Shown: in pieces, positions 27,531 through 35,784 of the stretch
Position numbering within the stretch: the first letter of the stretch is position 1
Layout: each line of letters begins with the position of its first letter
Source of the DNA: JAXGXQ01 sp040772685
GTDB lineage: Bacteria > Bacillota > Clostridia > Saccharofermentanales > UBA5734
Assembly: GCA_040772685.1 (NCBI GenBank)
Contig: JAXGXQ010000008.1
Coordinates: forward strand, 1 to 64,000
Length of the DNA stretch: 64,000 nucleotides
Direction of reading: 5' to 3'
The notes under the pieces: model-generated
What the model was told of the DNA's origin: nothing
Databases searched by the model: none
The model's input: the letters and a program-made list of their open reading frames with translations, nothing else
Program-made: the position numbers and the translations under genes

Positions 27531-28247
27531 TTACGGCTCCATTGGTTCGAATTTATAGCCTACACCCCAGACGGTCTTGATGTGGTAAGAGTTGTTGTCG
27601 GTTGCGGCTTCGATTTTTTCCCGGATGCGCTTTACATGAACGTCCACAGTTCGCGATTCGCCATAAAAATCGTAGCCCCAGACATTTTCCAAAAGCTGTT
27701 CGCGGGTGAACACGCGATTCGGATGGGTAGCCAGGAAGAACAACAGCTCCAGCTCCTTGGGCGGCATATCGACTTCCTCATTATTTACCATTACGGTGTA
27801 GCGGGATTTATCAACCATCAGACCCGGGAACTCAACCCGGTCAATTTCAACATCTTTGTCTCTGCCCTGATCATTATCGCCCGGAGCCTCAAAACGGCGC
27901 AGTACCGCTTTTGTGCGGGCAATAAGCTCTTTAGGTTCGAAGGGCTTCTGCATATAATCGTCAGCCCCAAGCTCAAGGCCCACAACTTTGTCAAGAGTGT
28001 CACCGCGGGCAGTCAGCATAATAACAGGGACAGCAGAGGTTTTGCGGATATCGCGCAGGATATCGTAGCCGTCGCGCCCCGGCAGCATGAGATCCAGAAT
28101 GACGATGTCGGGCGACGTTTCTTCATAAACAGAAACGGCTTTTTCGCCATCGAGACAGCTGGTTACACTGAACCCGTCCTTTTCGAAATAGAGCCGTAAG
28201 AGTTCGCTGATGTTAGGATCATCATCGACAATCAGGACTTTTCTCAT
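27531..28247 (-). CDS. OmpR/PhoB-type response regulator (orphan)
   Basis: A two-domain transcription regulator. The receiver has VDDDP, the phosphoacceptor Asp in LDLMLPGRDGYD, the switch Thr in MLTARG and KPF. The C-terminal winged helix has the typical PPKELELLFFLATHPNRVFTREQ and VDVHVKRIREKIE, split here for brevity. The length of 238 aa is normal. AAGGAGG upstream of the ATG lies within nrdR, which overlaps it by 26 nt. No histidine kinase is adjacent; the hybrid kinase at 18.6 kb has its own receiver, so the partner is unknown. Confidence 0.9.
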   Translation of the reverse strand: MRKVLIVDDDPNISELLRLYFEKDGFSVTSCLDGEKAVSVYEETSPDIVILDLMLPGRDGYDILRDIRKTSAVPVIMLTARGDTLDKVVGLELGADDYMQKPFEPKELIARTKAVLRRFEAPGDNDQGRDKDVEIDRVEFPGLMVDKSRYTVMVNNEEVDMPPKELELLFFLATHPNRVFTREQLLENVWGYDFYGESRTVDVHVKRIREKIEAATDNNSYHIKTVWGVGYKFEPMEP

Positions 28248-28725
28248 GGACTTGGTCCTCCTTAGTTATTTTTCGTGTTGACATTATGTCGTTCAGTTCC
28301 TCAAGGAATGAGTTAACATCGTGGAACTGACGGTATACAGAAGCAAAGCGTACATAGGCCACTTCGTCCAGATCCTTAAGCTCCGCCATTACCATTTCGC
28401 CGATCTCCTGCGAAGATATTTCGCGTTTGAGGGCGTTTTGGATTTGTACTTCGATCCTGCTGGCAAGCGCTTCCACCTGAGCAGTTGAAACCGGACGTTT
28501 TTCACATGCTTTGATAATACCAGAAATCAGCTTGTCACGGTCAAAAGGTTGTCGGCTGCCGTCTTTTTTAATTACCAGCAGAGGCAGGGTTTCAATTTTT
28601 TCGTACGTTGTAAATCGTGAACAACAGGAAAGGCATTCCCTGCGGCGGCGGATCGCTGCGCCTTCTTCGGAGGGGCGGGAGTCTATAACCTTGTCTTCAG
28701 CATGTCCGCAAAAAGGGCAACGCAT
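28222..28725 (-). CDS. nrdR: Transcriptional repressor NrdR
   Basis: Zinc-ribbon and ATP-cone regulator of ribonucleotide reductase genes. The zinc ribbon uses Cys3, Cys6, Cys31 and Cys34. The ATP-cone follows (VIKKDGSRQPFDRDKLISGI). The family length is about 150 aa; here 167, with a slightly long C-terminus (ITKEDQVHEKSPDCR) that overlaps the response regulator gene. AGGAGG before the ATG fixes the start. No nrd operon is in the window. Confidence 0.95.
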   Translation of the reverse strand: MRCPFCGHAEDKVIDSRPSEEGAAIRRRRECLSCCSRFTTYEKIETLPLLVIKKDGSRQPFDRDKLISGIIKACEKRPVSTAQVEALASRIEVQIQNALKREISSQEIGEMVMAELKDLDEVAYVRFASVYRQFHDVNSFLEELNDIMSTRKITKEDQVHEKSPDCR

Positions 28726-28756
28726 TCGAAACCTCCTGTTCTGAGTAATAAACCAG

Positions 28757-28791
28757 TGCCGGCCGACAGCTTTCAGGGCTGCGAGCCGGCA
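28757..28791. other. Hairpin between ftsZ and nrdR
   Basis: TGCCGGC (28757-28763) pairs with GCCGGCA (28785-28791), with AGC/GCT pairing inside. No T-tract follows on the minus strand, so it is a poor terminator; it may be a processing or attenuation hairpin between the dcw cluster and the nrdR run. Confidence 0.5.
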
Positions 28792-28810
28792 TGAGTAATT
28801 AAGCTATTTT

Positions 28811-30379
28811 TTAATCTTCATTTGGGTCGCGGTTGTCCTGCAGGAACCAGGGCAAAATGCGGCCACCGCGTTTTTCGGCTTTCGGCTGACTCCTGTTGTC
28901 ACCGCCAGGCGCGTTGTGGCTGCGCTGGGGTGAATACGGCCCGGTTGTCTGGTCAGGCTCCTGCGCAGCAGGCCGGCCGGGCCTTGCAGAAGTTCCGGAG
29001 CGGGGATCGGAGCCGGGTTCAGAACGGAAAGGGTCGAGTGTTCTGGCGCTGCCGCTGCCAAAGGCTTCGGCGCCATGAGGTGTTGTTTTGGGGAAATTCA
29101 GTTCATGTTCGCGGGTGTCTTCAGAAACAGCGTTGCCGATCACGTTGTGGAAGCCTTTGCCCGAACCAGTGTTTAAACCAGCTGTTTCAGGGCTGTTGGC
29201 CTGGTCGCCCGGGTTAACGGCCGGAGCACTGCTGCCTACACCGGTTTTAGCACCGGTATTTAAAAAACTGGGAACATCGATCTGCACCTGGGAACCATTC
29301 GTCTGGACCTGAGGCTGCGGCGGGGTTTCGACTACCGGCAGTTCTTGCGACCAGACTGACGCCGGCTGGCGCTGAGCAGCTGCGGCCGGGCGCTGAATGG
29401 CCTGCGGCTGGTTTTCACGGTCAAAGCCGCTGGCGATAACTGTGATCATGATCTCGTCCTGCATTTCCGGGTCAACCACTGCGCCGAAAATGATGTCGGC
29501 ATCGGGCGATACAGCGTCACGTACGACAGAAGCGGCTTCGTCAACTTCGCGGATCTTCAGGTCACGTCCGCCGGTGAAGTTGATGATAACACCGCGGGCA
29601 CCGTCAATAGTGGTGTCGAGCAGCGGGCTGTTGATAGCCTCGCGGATAGCGGCGGCAGCGCGGCCTTCGCCGGAAGCACGGCCGATACCCATGTGGCAGA
29701 CACCCGCCTGTGTCATGATGCGGCGGACGTCGGCCAGGTCGAGGTTTATCAGGCCGGGAACAGCAACAAGGTCGGAGATGCCGGAAACGCCGTATTTGAG
29801 CACCTGGTCCGCCATGGTGAAAGCTTCATCCAGCGAGGTGTCTTCATCTGCTATTTCCAAAAGTTTGTCATTGGGGACAACAATAAGGGAATCAACGAAT
29901 TTTTCCATTTCGCGGATGCCGCGTTCAGCGTTCTGCATCCGGCGCGAGCCTTCAAAGCGGAATGGACGGGTAACTACGCCAACTGTGAGAATGCCAAGTT
30001 CGCGGGCGATCTGGGCAATTATGGGGGCACCGCCGGTGCCGGTACCGCCGCCCATGCCGGCTGTGATAAATAACATATCCGTACCGCGGATCAGTTCAGC
30101 GATTTCGTCTTTTGATTCGTTTGCAGCTTTTTCACCGATTTCCGGGTTGGCGCCGGCACCAAGGCCGCGGGTGATTTTTTCACCTATCTGCAGGCGGTTG
30201 CTGGCGCGCGACAGGGCCAGTGCCTGGTTATCCGTGTTAACGGTAATAAATTCTATACCTTGTACTTCGCCTTCGATCATCCGGTTAATGGCGTTGCAGC
30301 CACCCCCACCGATGCCGATAACTTTTAATGTTGCAAAATGGTCATTATCCATACCAAAGCCGATTTTGTAATCCGACAC
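28811..30379 (-). CDS. ftsZ: Cell division protein FtsZ
   Basis: Tubulin-like GTPase that forms the division ring. The GTP-binding signature GGGTGTGG is at about 110-117, with NTD at 48-50 and the T7-loop region before residue 215. The conserved core ends near residue 320; the remaining about 200 residues form a Pro/Gln/Ser/Gly-rich linker, much longer than usual (522 aa against about 380). Two stretches look like the C-terminal peptide that binds FtsA/SepF: IDVPSFL at about 367-373 and ILPWFLQ at about 508-514. The start is GTG, set by AAGGAG nearby. Confidence 0.97.
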   Translation of the reverse strand: MSDYKIGFGMDNDHFATLKVIGIGGGGCNAINRMIEGEVQGIEFITVNTDNQALALSRASNRLQIGEKITRGLGAGANPEIGEKAANESKDEIAELIRGTDMLFITAGMGGGTGTGGAPIIAQIARELGILTVGVVTRPFRFEGSRRMQNAERGIREMEKFVDSLIVVPNDKLLEIADEDTSLDEAFTMADQVLKYGVSGISDLVAVPGLINLDLADVRRIMTQAGVCHMGIGRASGEGRAAAAIREAINSPLLDTTIDGARGVIINFTGGRDLKIREVDEAASVVRDAVSPDADIIFGAVVDPEMQDEIMITVIASGFDRENQPQAIQRPAAAAQRQPASVWSQELPVVETPPQPQVQTNGSQVQIDVPSFLNTGAKTGVGSSAPAVNPGDQANSPETAGLNTGSGKGFHNVIGNAVSEDTREHELNFPKTTPHGAEAFGSGSARTLDPFRSEPGSDPRSGTSARPGRPAAQEPDQTTGPYSPQRSHNAPGGDNRSQPKAEKRGGRILPWFLQDNRDPNED

Positions 30380-30714
30380 ATTCTTCTCCTTCCGGGCGTC
30401 TGGTTCCTTGCCCGTTATGTCAATTCACAGGCAGCGCCACTTACGGGAACCAGAAGATGGCAATTGGACGCTGTGGTTGCCCTGCTGCTGCTGCGAGGTG
30501 GCTGTCATTTTTGTGCTCTCTGCGATGCTTGCAAATATTTGTTTTTCAAATAATTTCTACTCAATTTACGTCAAGTTTTTTAATAATATTCCAGTTACAC
30601 ACTTGTCAATAATTTTACACGATTGTTACGAAACCTACAACAATATTTGGTGTTTTAATTGATATAAAGACGCTATATGTGGGGAAATTACAATTCTGTA
30701 ACAAGTGTGCGATT
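30380..30714. other. A+T-rich intergenic region upstream of ftsZ
   Basis: No gene is seen in this 335-nt stretch between sbp and ftsZ. It holds the candidate ftsZ promoter at 30583-30609, a second TTGACG hexamer at 30569-30574 (minus strand), and inverted repeats CACACTTGT...ACAAGTGTG (about 30597-30606 and 30703-30712) and TTGTTAC...GTAACAA about 100 nt apart. These suggest independent transcription and possibly regulation of ftsZ. Confidence 0.5.
30583..30609 (-). promoter_or_regulatory. Candidate ftsZ promoter
   Basis: On the minus strand a perfect TTGACA (30604-30609) is followed by TATTAT (30583-30588); the spacing of 15 bp is short, though TTATTA at 17 bp is also available. The leader to the ftsZ GTG would be about 200 nt. 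Confidence 0.35.
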
Positions 30715-31086
30715 TTATTGCTGTTCCTTTTTTTTGCGGCGTTTTTCCCGTTTGATGTCAAAACGCTCCAGCCAAATGCGGCGCATTGTGGAAAAGTTGA
30801 CAAATATGCGGTTGCCGAAAGCAAAAACAGCAGCCAAAGATAAAGGCAAGTCAAGTTGATCGCCCAATGCGGCAAGCGCGATTGCGATCAGGGCATTGCC
30901 CAGAAAGCCGGTAATAAACAGACGCAGGTTAAAACGGTTTTGCAGGTTGGCCGTCATGGCACCAACAACAGAATCAAAAACCGCCAGAATACCGACGGCG
31001 ACGTAGGACGAAAAAGCCTCCGGAATGTTGACGTTCCAGAGCAAGCCGATGATCAGGCCCAGAATCAGGCCAAGAAGTGGGAACAT
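30715..31086 (-). CDS. sbp: Small basic protein Sbp (DUF1290)
   Basis: A 123-aa membrane protein with about three to four hydrophobic segments (starting PLLGLILGLIIGLLW), the family motif VGILAVFDSVVGAM, and a very basic C-terminus (KREKRRKKKEQQ). This family sits between ftsQ and ftsZ in many Firmicutes dcw clusters; its exact role is not established. AGGAGG precedes the ATG. It follows ftsQ by 27 nt. Confidence 0.88.
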   Translation of the reverse strand: MFPLLGLILGLIIGLLWNVNIPEAFSSYVAVGILAVFDSVVGAMTANLQNRFNLRLFITGFLGNALIAIALAALGDQLDLPLSLAAVFAFGNRIFVNFSTMRRIWLERFDIKREKRRKKKEQQ

Positions 31087-31113
31087 GAATTTTCCTCCTG
31101 GTCAGGACATTGT

Positions 31114-31977
31114 TTATGTTTTGTCCGGGATAAACACCTTGCGGTCACCGGTCAGATCAAGTACGCCTTTACCCCGGTCAGATAGAGCGCCCTGCTCGAT
31201 CGCGAAGCGCAGCCAGATCATGTCCTCAACCAGGTCAGCTGAAGCGCGGGCCAGTACCGTGAGCTCGTCTCCTGAAGGCAAAAGCAGCGTCAGATAGACA
31301 TCACGATTCGAAACCGGGCGAATGCTCCGCGCTGCTGCTATCAGGTTTACAGAGCTGCGGGTGTCCTTGTTCGCATCTATTATAGCACCCATCAGAGACA
31401 ATGCCACGTTCATTGATTCAGGCAAATCAACTGTCAGCGGGCTGCCAATGCTCATCTGGCGCACGGTGATGCCTTCAACCAGCGGAATGTCTGTTGGTGA
31501 CTGGGGCAGAATCCGCAGTGCGTAGCCTTCTTTGTCGACCAGTACGCAGCCGTCAGGGATGGCCAGATAAGATACTTCAATTCGTTCTTCGATGTTGATT
31601 TTAATTCTGGCCGGGAAATCGAGCCGCGCTTCTACCGTGCGGATATAAGGAAACTTCTGTATGAGTTTTTGTTCGGCTGTACCATAACGCAGGGAAAATA
31701 GCTGGCGCAGACTGCCGCCAAGCCCGCTGAGCAGATGCTGGCCGGTTTCCAGGCCGGAAGCTGCCTGGATTTCAGCAGTGGACATGGCGCGAGTTGGTGT
31801 TACTTCGATTTCCGCGGCGTAAAATGACGGTAAAAAGCCAATCAGCAGAGCTGCAGCAACCAGAATAACCAGGGTAATAATCAGGCCGCTGAAATTGCGC
31901 TTTTCCTGTGATACATTTTCAGATGTGGGCCCGCTCGTTTGCCAAACAGGTTTGGGGGCCGGGCTTCTTCTCTTCAT
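31114..31977 (-). CDS. ftsQ: Cell division protein FtsQ/DivIB
   Basis: A bitopic divisome protein bridging FtsL/FtsB-type partners. A short cytoplasmic tail, one membrane segment (about residues 31-50), then an extracellular POTRA domain (about 53-125) and a beta domain (IPDGCVLVDKEGYALRI and onward). The length of 287 aa is normal. Its ATG overlaps the murG stop by four nt (ATGA), so translation is coupled to murG. Confidence 0.88.
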   Translation of the reverse strand: MKRRSPAPKPVWQTSGPTSENVSQEKRNFSGLIITLVILVAAALLIGFLPSFYAAEIEVTPTRAMSTAEIQAASGLETGQHLLSGLGGSLRQLFSLRYGTAEQKLIQKFPYIRTVEARLDFPARIKINIEERIEVSYLAIPDGCVLVDKEGYALRILPQSPTDIPLVEGITVRQMSIGSPLTVDLPESMNVALSLMGAIIDANKDTRSSVNLIAAARSIRPVSNRDVYLTLLLPSGDELTVLARASADLVEDMIWLRFAIEQGALSDRGKGVLDLTGDRKVFIPDKT

Positions 31978-33251
31978 TGCCCTGCTCCGGTTTTTTTGCT
32001 AGTTGCGTTTGCATTACTCGTTGCCTTTGTTTCACTTGTTTCGCTGGTTCTGTTAGTCCCGCTTGTTTTGCTGCTTAGCCCGGGCGGTAGTAACATTTCA
32101 ATTTCATCGGCAATGTCGCTGGCAGCATCAGGCTTAGCCAGGCCGGCAGCAGCAGCGCCCATGCGGGTGAGCCGCTCCTGATCCGGCAGTAATTCCTGTA
32201 AGCGGGCGATCAGCCAGGCGCCGGTGAATTCGCTGTCCGGGCAAAGCAGGCTGGCGCCGCGCTCGGCAAAGCTGCGGGCGTTGGCTGTCTGGTGGTCGCC
32301 GGCCGCATATGGATAAGGCACCATAATGCTCGGGCGTCCTAAAGCCGCTACTTCGGCGCAGGTGATGGCACCGGCTCGACAGACGATCAAATCGGCCGCG
32401 GCCATATAGTCGTGCATGTTTTCGATATAACTGTAAACGCTGAGGTTGGGCAGCCCGGCTGCAGCGGCCGTGATGCTTTCGATGTGCAGCTTGCCGCAGG
32501 CGAGGATAATTCGGGTGGATTGCAACAGCGGCGCGGCGGCAGCAGCCAGCGTTGCCTCATTCAAAGTGCGTGCACCAAGGCTGCCGCCCAGAACCAGCAA
32601 CAGCTTCTCCCCTGCAGCGATACCCAGCTTCTGCCGCGCAGCTTCACGGGTTGTGGCAAAAAAGGCTGCCCGCACCGGATTACCGGTCAGCACAACACGT
32701 TTACCGGCGGGGAAGTAACGTTCAGTATCCGGAAAGCTGACCATAATCAACTGGCTTTTGCGGGCCAGAAAACGGTTGGCGCGGCCGGGAAAAGCATTTT
32801 GTTCATGCAGGGCGACAGGGATGCCGGCCCCGACAGCAGCAGCGGCGGCTGGGCCGCAAACATAGCCGCCTGTGCCGATAACAACATCGGGTTGGAAACG
32901 GCGGATCAGCTCCCGGCTCTGACGACGGCCCTGCAGATAATCGCGGATTGCCGGCAGCAGCTCTTTCGAAGGCTTACGGGGGAAGCCGCGGGCCGCCACC
33001 GCATTGAACGGATAGCCGGCGGCAGGCACAAGTGTCGCTTCAAGGCCGCGGGCGGTACCGACAAACTCAACGACAGAGTCGGGGTGACGGCGGCAGAGCT
33101 CTTCTGCAATCGACAAAGCCGGATTAATATGGCCGCTGGTACCCCCGGCAGCGATCAGAAAACGCGGTGCCCGTGCAGACGCATTTGTCGAATTTGTCGC
33201 GTTTGTCGCAGTTGTCGCGTTTTGAATTTTTTTGTCGGTTTCTGCTGGCAC
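31974..33251 (-). CDS. murG: UDP-GlcNAc--lipid I transferase MurG
   Basis: Adds GlcNAc to lipid I to make lipid II on the inner membrane face. The N-terminal glycine loop GGTSGHINPALSIA, the second-domain GGSLGART loop and the UDP-GlcNAc-binding RAGAITCAE are present. At 425 aa it is about 60 longer than usual: a Thr/Asn/Ala-rich N-terminal extension of about 25 residues and a Ser/Thr/Asn/Lys-rich tail of about 38 residues, both coded by short DNA repeats. The start is a GTG at 33251 set by AAGGAG; no other start lies before the glycine loop in frame. Confidence 0.95.
   Translation of the reverse strand: MPAETDKKIQNATTATNATNSTNASARAPRFLIAAGGTSGHINPALSIAEELCRRHPDSVVEFVGTARGLEATLVPAAGYPFNAVAARGFPRKPSKELLPAIRDYLQGRRQSRELIRRFQPDVVIGTGGYVCGPAAAAAVGAGIPVALHEQNAFPGRANRFLARKSQLIMVSFPDTERYFPAGKRVVLTGNPVRAAFFATTREAARQKLGIAAGEKLLLVLGGSLGARTLNEATLAAAAAPLLQSTRIILACGKLHIESITAAAAGLPNLSVYSYIENMHDYMAAADLIVCRAGAITCAEVAALGRPSIMVPYPYAAGDHQTANARSFAERGASLLCPDSEFTGAWLIARLQELLPDQERLTRMGAAAAGLAKPDAASDIADEIEMLLPPGLSSKTSGTNRTSETSETKATSNANATSKKTGAGQ
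31977..32090 (-). repeat. Ser/Thr/Asn-rich repeat tail of murG
   Basis: Degenerate 9- to 12-bp units coding for a Thr/Ser/Asn/Ala/Lys-rich tail (NRTSETSETKATSNANATS). It lies beyond the last conserved helix of the enzyme and just before the stop that overlaps ftsQ. Confidence 0.6.
33181..33225 (-). repeat. 9-bp tandem repeat at the 5' end of murG
   Basis: Five adjoining 9-nt units (plus-strand forms GCATTTGTC, GAATTTGTC, GCGTTTGTC, GCAGTTGTC, GCGTTTTGA) coding for a Thr/Asn/Ala tract. Length changes in multiples of nine would keep the reading frame. Confidence 0.8.
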
Positions 33252-33269
33252 ATTTACTCCTTCAATAAT

Positions 33270-34661
33270 TCAAATCTGACGGAGGCTTTGACGCTGGCCG
33301 GTACGAGAGGCGCAAAGTATGAAGCCAATCGCGATCAGGAAGAAGAAGTTCGCGGTACCGCCGTAGCTGAAAAAAGGCAATGAAATACCAGTTGTCGGCA
33401 AGAGCCAGGTGGTAACGCCAATGTTGAGAAACGCCTGGACAACTATCAGCATGGTATAGCCGCTGGCCAGGATGGTGGCAAACGGTGTGGCAGCGCGCAT
33501 GGCAATGCTTACCCCGAAAATCAGAAAAGCAACGAACAGTAAAACTACGCTGACTGTGCCGATAAAGCCCAGTTCTTCGCCAATAATCGCGAACACAAAG
33601 TCATTATGCGATTCCGGCAAGTAGTTATATTTCTGGCGGCCTTCACCCAGGCCAAGCCCGGTCAAGCCGCCGGAGCCGATTGCGATCATCGACTGGGTAA
33701 TCTGATAAACATCGTCAGCTGAGGCTTCTTCAGGATTCTGGAAAGTTTCGATTCGCTTTTGTACATGGGCAAAGTTTTCTTCTATTGCCGCCGTCAGCTG
33801 TTCCTTGGGCATAAACATGGGTAAAGCTGTGGCCAAAATCAAACCCACAGCAAGCAAAAGCACAACAACAAGAGTAAAGCTGACCAGGTAAGTGCGGAAA
33901 CGAATCCCTGCGGCTAAAAATACTGACATGATGATAAAGCACATGATCACAAAGCCGGAAAGGTGCGGCTGCCATAGAATCAGGCCCGCCCAGACCAGCA
34001 GAGCTGTCGCGGGGAAAAGAATATCGACAAAAGCATCGAGCAGCACTTGACGCACCGGGCCGCGGGCCTGGAATTTACCGTTGGCGCGGCGGCGGCTCAC
34101 CCAGGAAACATAGCCGGCAAAACAAAACACTGCCGCCAGTTTGGCCAGTTCAGAAGGCTGGAAACGAACAGGCCCCAGCTCCAGCCAGCGCTGGCCGCCG
34201 TTGGTGATTTCACCTTTGATTTTAACCAGCAGCAGCAATACTGAGGTAACGCTGTAAAGTCCCACTGTAAAAATCATTTTGTCAAAAAACCGGATGCTGA
34301 AAAACAAGCCGATGATCAGGGCGGCAAGCAGTCCGGCGCCGGTAATGGAAGCCTGACGCAGCACGTAGTACATCGGGTTGCCTTCCTTATTGGCATAGCC
34401 GTCGCTCATACTGGCAGAAAACAGCATCACCAGGCCGAAGCAGATCATGATAATTGTTGTGATCAGCAAGCCGCTATGCAGACGGCCCTGTTGAACGGCC
34501 ACGGGCATTGCTTTGGCTTGCGGGCGTTCCTGCCTGGCCGCAGCCTTGCGCGCCGAAGCGGGTCTTCTGCGGTGCAATCTGCTTTGCCCACCGGGGTTCT
34601 GGCCGGGGCCGGTTCGGTGCTGTTGCAGTTGTGGTGAAATAGTCTGTGTACGATTATCCAT
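33270..34661 (-). CDS. ftsW: FtsW/SpoVE-type SEDS protein, with His at the catalytic Asp position
   Basis: A multi-pass SEDS protein, the family of peptidoglycan glycosyltransferases working with class B PBPs. A basic, disordered N-terminus of about 60 residues precedes about ten membrane segments; NGGQRWLELGPVRFQPSELAKL and LLPTTGISLPFFSYGGT are conserved. The loop that reads QPDLGT in most family members reads QPHLSG here (His at about residue 233, codon 33963-33965), so the usual catalytic Asp is replaced. The ATG at 34661 has GGAGG five nt upstream; the GTG at 34667 overlaps that site and is rejected, giving 463 aa. It lies between mraY and murG. Confidence 0.93.
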   Translation of the reverse strand: MDNRTQTISPQLQQHRTGPGQNPGGQSRLHRRRPASARKAAARQERPQAKAMPVAVQQGRLHSGLLITTIIMICFGLVMLFSASMSDGYANKEGNPMYYVLRQASITGAGLLAALIIGLFFSIRFFDKMIFTVGLYSVTSVLLLLVKIKGEITNGGQRWLELGPVRFQPSELAKLAAVFCFAGYVSWVSRRRANGKFQARGPVRQVLLDAFVDILFPATALLVWAGLILWQPHLSGFVIMCFIIMSVFLAAGIRFRTYLVSFTLVVVLLLAVGLILATALPMFMPKEQLTAAIEENFAHVQKRIETFQNPEEASADDVYQITQSMIAIGSGGLTGLGLGEGRQKYNYLPESHNDFVFAIIGEELGFIGTVSVVLLFVAFLIFGVSIAMRAATPFATILASGYTMLIVVQAFLNIGVTTWLLPTTGISLPFFSYGGTANFFFLIAIGFILCASRTGQRQSLRQI

Positions 34662-34671
34662 GCGCACCTCC

Positions 34672-35757
34672 CTACAGCCGCACGATCAGCACGCCAAGCG
34701 CGGAACCGATAAGCGCGATTAAACTGAATACAACGACGATCTTCTCTTCCGCCCAGCCGCCCAGTTCAAAATGGTGGTGGATCGGTGACATGCGAAACAG
34801 GCGTTTGCCGCCGGTTCTGCGGAAATAGGCAACCTGAATCATCACTGAAAAAGCTTCAATAATGTAAATCACACCGACAAACAAAATCAGCCAGGGTGCG
34901 CCAATGATCAGCGCGATGCCGGCCAGAGCGGCGCCCAGCGCCTGCGAGCCTGTGTCGCCCATGAATACTTTGGCGGGGTGCCGGTTGAAAAAGAGAAAAC
35001 CGATACAGCCGCCGGCCACTGCCGCCGCCAGAATTGCAGCCGAACGGGAATTTTCAATCCCGGCCAGATAAGCTGCGGCGTTGGTTGTATCTTTTACAGC
35101 AGCAAAGCGGTTAGTCAGGGAAGCGGCCAGCAGCACAGCGCCGGCACAAAGACCTGTAGCGGAAATTGTCGTAACGGAGGCCGCGAGGCCATCAACGCCA
35201 TCGGTAATGTTGACTGCGTTAGTTACAAAAAAGAGGTAGAGCACGACAAAAATCCCGTAAAGGAATTTCCAAAAGCCGGTAATGATTATCGGAACAGCGC
35301 TGCCGACTGACGGGTTGCCGCTGAGAAACGGTACGAGGAAAAATGGCTGTTGCGGCGCGAAATACAGGTAATACACCGTAAATGCCACTGAAACAGCGAA
35401 CATAATCAGCGATTTTTGTTGTACTGAGAGTCCCTTTTTTGTAATGCGCACTTTAATGTAATCGTCGATAAACCCGGCGAGCGCAAAACCGAGAATCAGG
35501 AAGCCCAGCGCCAGCAGAACCCGGCTGGCGGGGTCGGTCAGGCCATTGAATATGGACGCGCCGATCAGGGGGATCAGGAAAAACAAACCGCCAAAAGTAG
35601 GCGTACCGCTTTTTTTGAGATGTGATTGCGGACCGTCGTCACGCACTTGCTGCCCGACATTAATGCGCCGCAGCAGGGGCAGTCCGATCAGGCCGGCTGC
35701 CAGTGTGGCGGCGAGTATTGAGAAAAATGCAGTCAGCAGTGGGCGCAGTAAGTCCAT
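34672..35757 (-). CDS. mraY: Phospho-MurNAc-pentapeptide translocase MraY
   Basis: Makes lipid I by moving phospho-MurNAc-pentapeptide onto undecaprenyl phosphate. A ten-helix membrane protein with the hallmark DDGPQSHLKKSGTPTFGG, NAVNITDGVDGLA, FMGDTGSQALG and the MSPIHHHFE loop. The length of 361 aa is normal, with a slightly long central loop (about residues 205-225). AGGAGG before the ATG. It is closely followed by ftsW. Confidence 0.97.
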   Translation of the reverse strand: MDLLRPLLTAFFSILAATLAAGLIGLPLLRRINVGQQVRDDGPQSHLKKSGTPTFGGLFFLIPLIGASIFNGLTDPASRVLLALGFLILGFALAGFIDDYIKVRITKKGLSVQQKSLIMFAVSVAFTVYYLYFAPQQPFFLVPFLSGNPSVGSAVPIIITGFWKFLYGIFVVLYLFFVTNAVNITDGVDGLAASVTTISATGLCAGAVLLAASLTNRFAAVKDTTNAAAYLAGIENSRSAAILAAAVAGGCIGFLFFNRHPAKVFMGDTGSQALGAALAGIALIIGAPWLILFVGVIYIIEAFSVMIQVAYFRRTGGKRLFRMSPIHHHFELGGWAEEKIVVVFSLIALIGSALGVLIVRL

Positions 35758-35784
35758 GCGGGGTTCCTCCTGGACGGTTTAAAA

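Noticed and set aside
29397..30371. 324-codon plus-strand frame opposite ftsZ
   Set aside because: ftsZ is unmistakable on the minus strand; the antisense frame lacks a ribosome site and any known motif.
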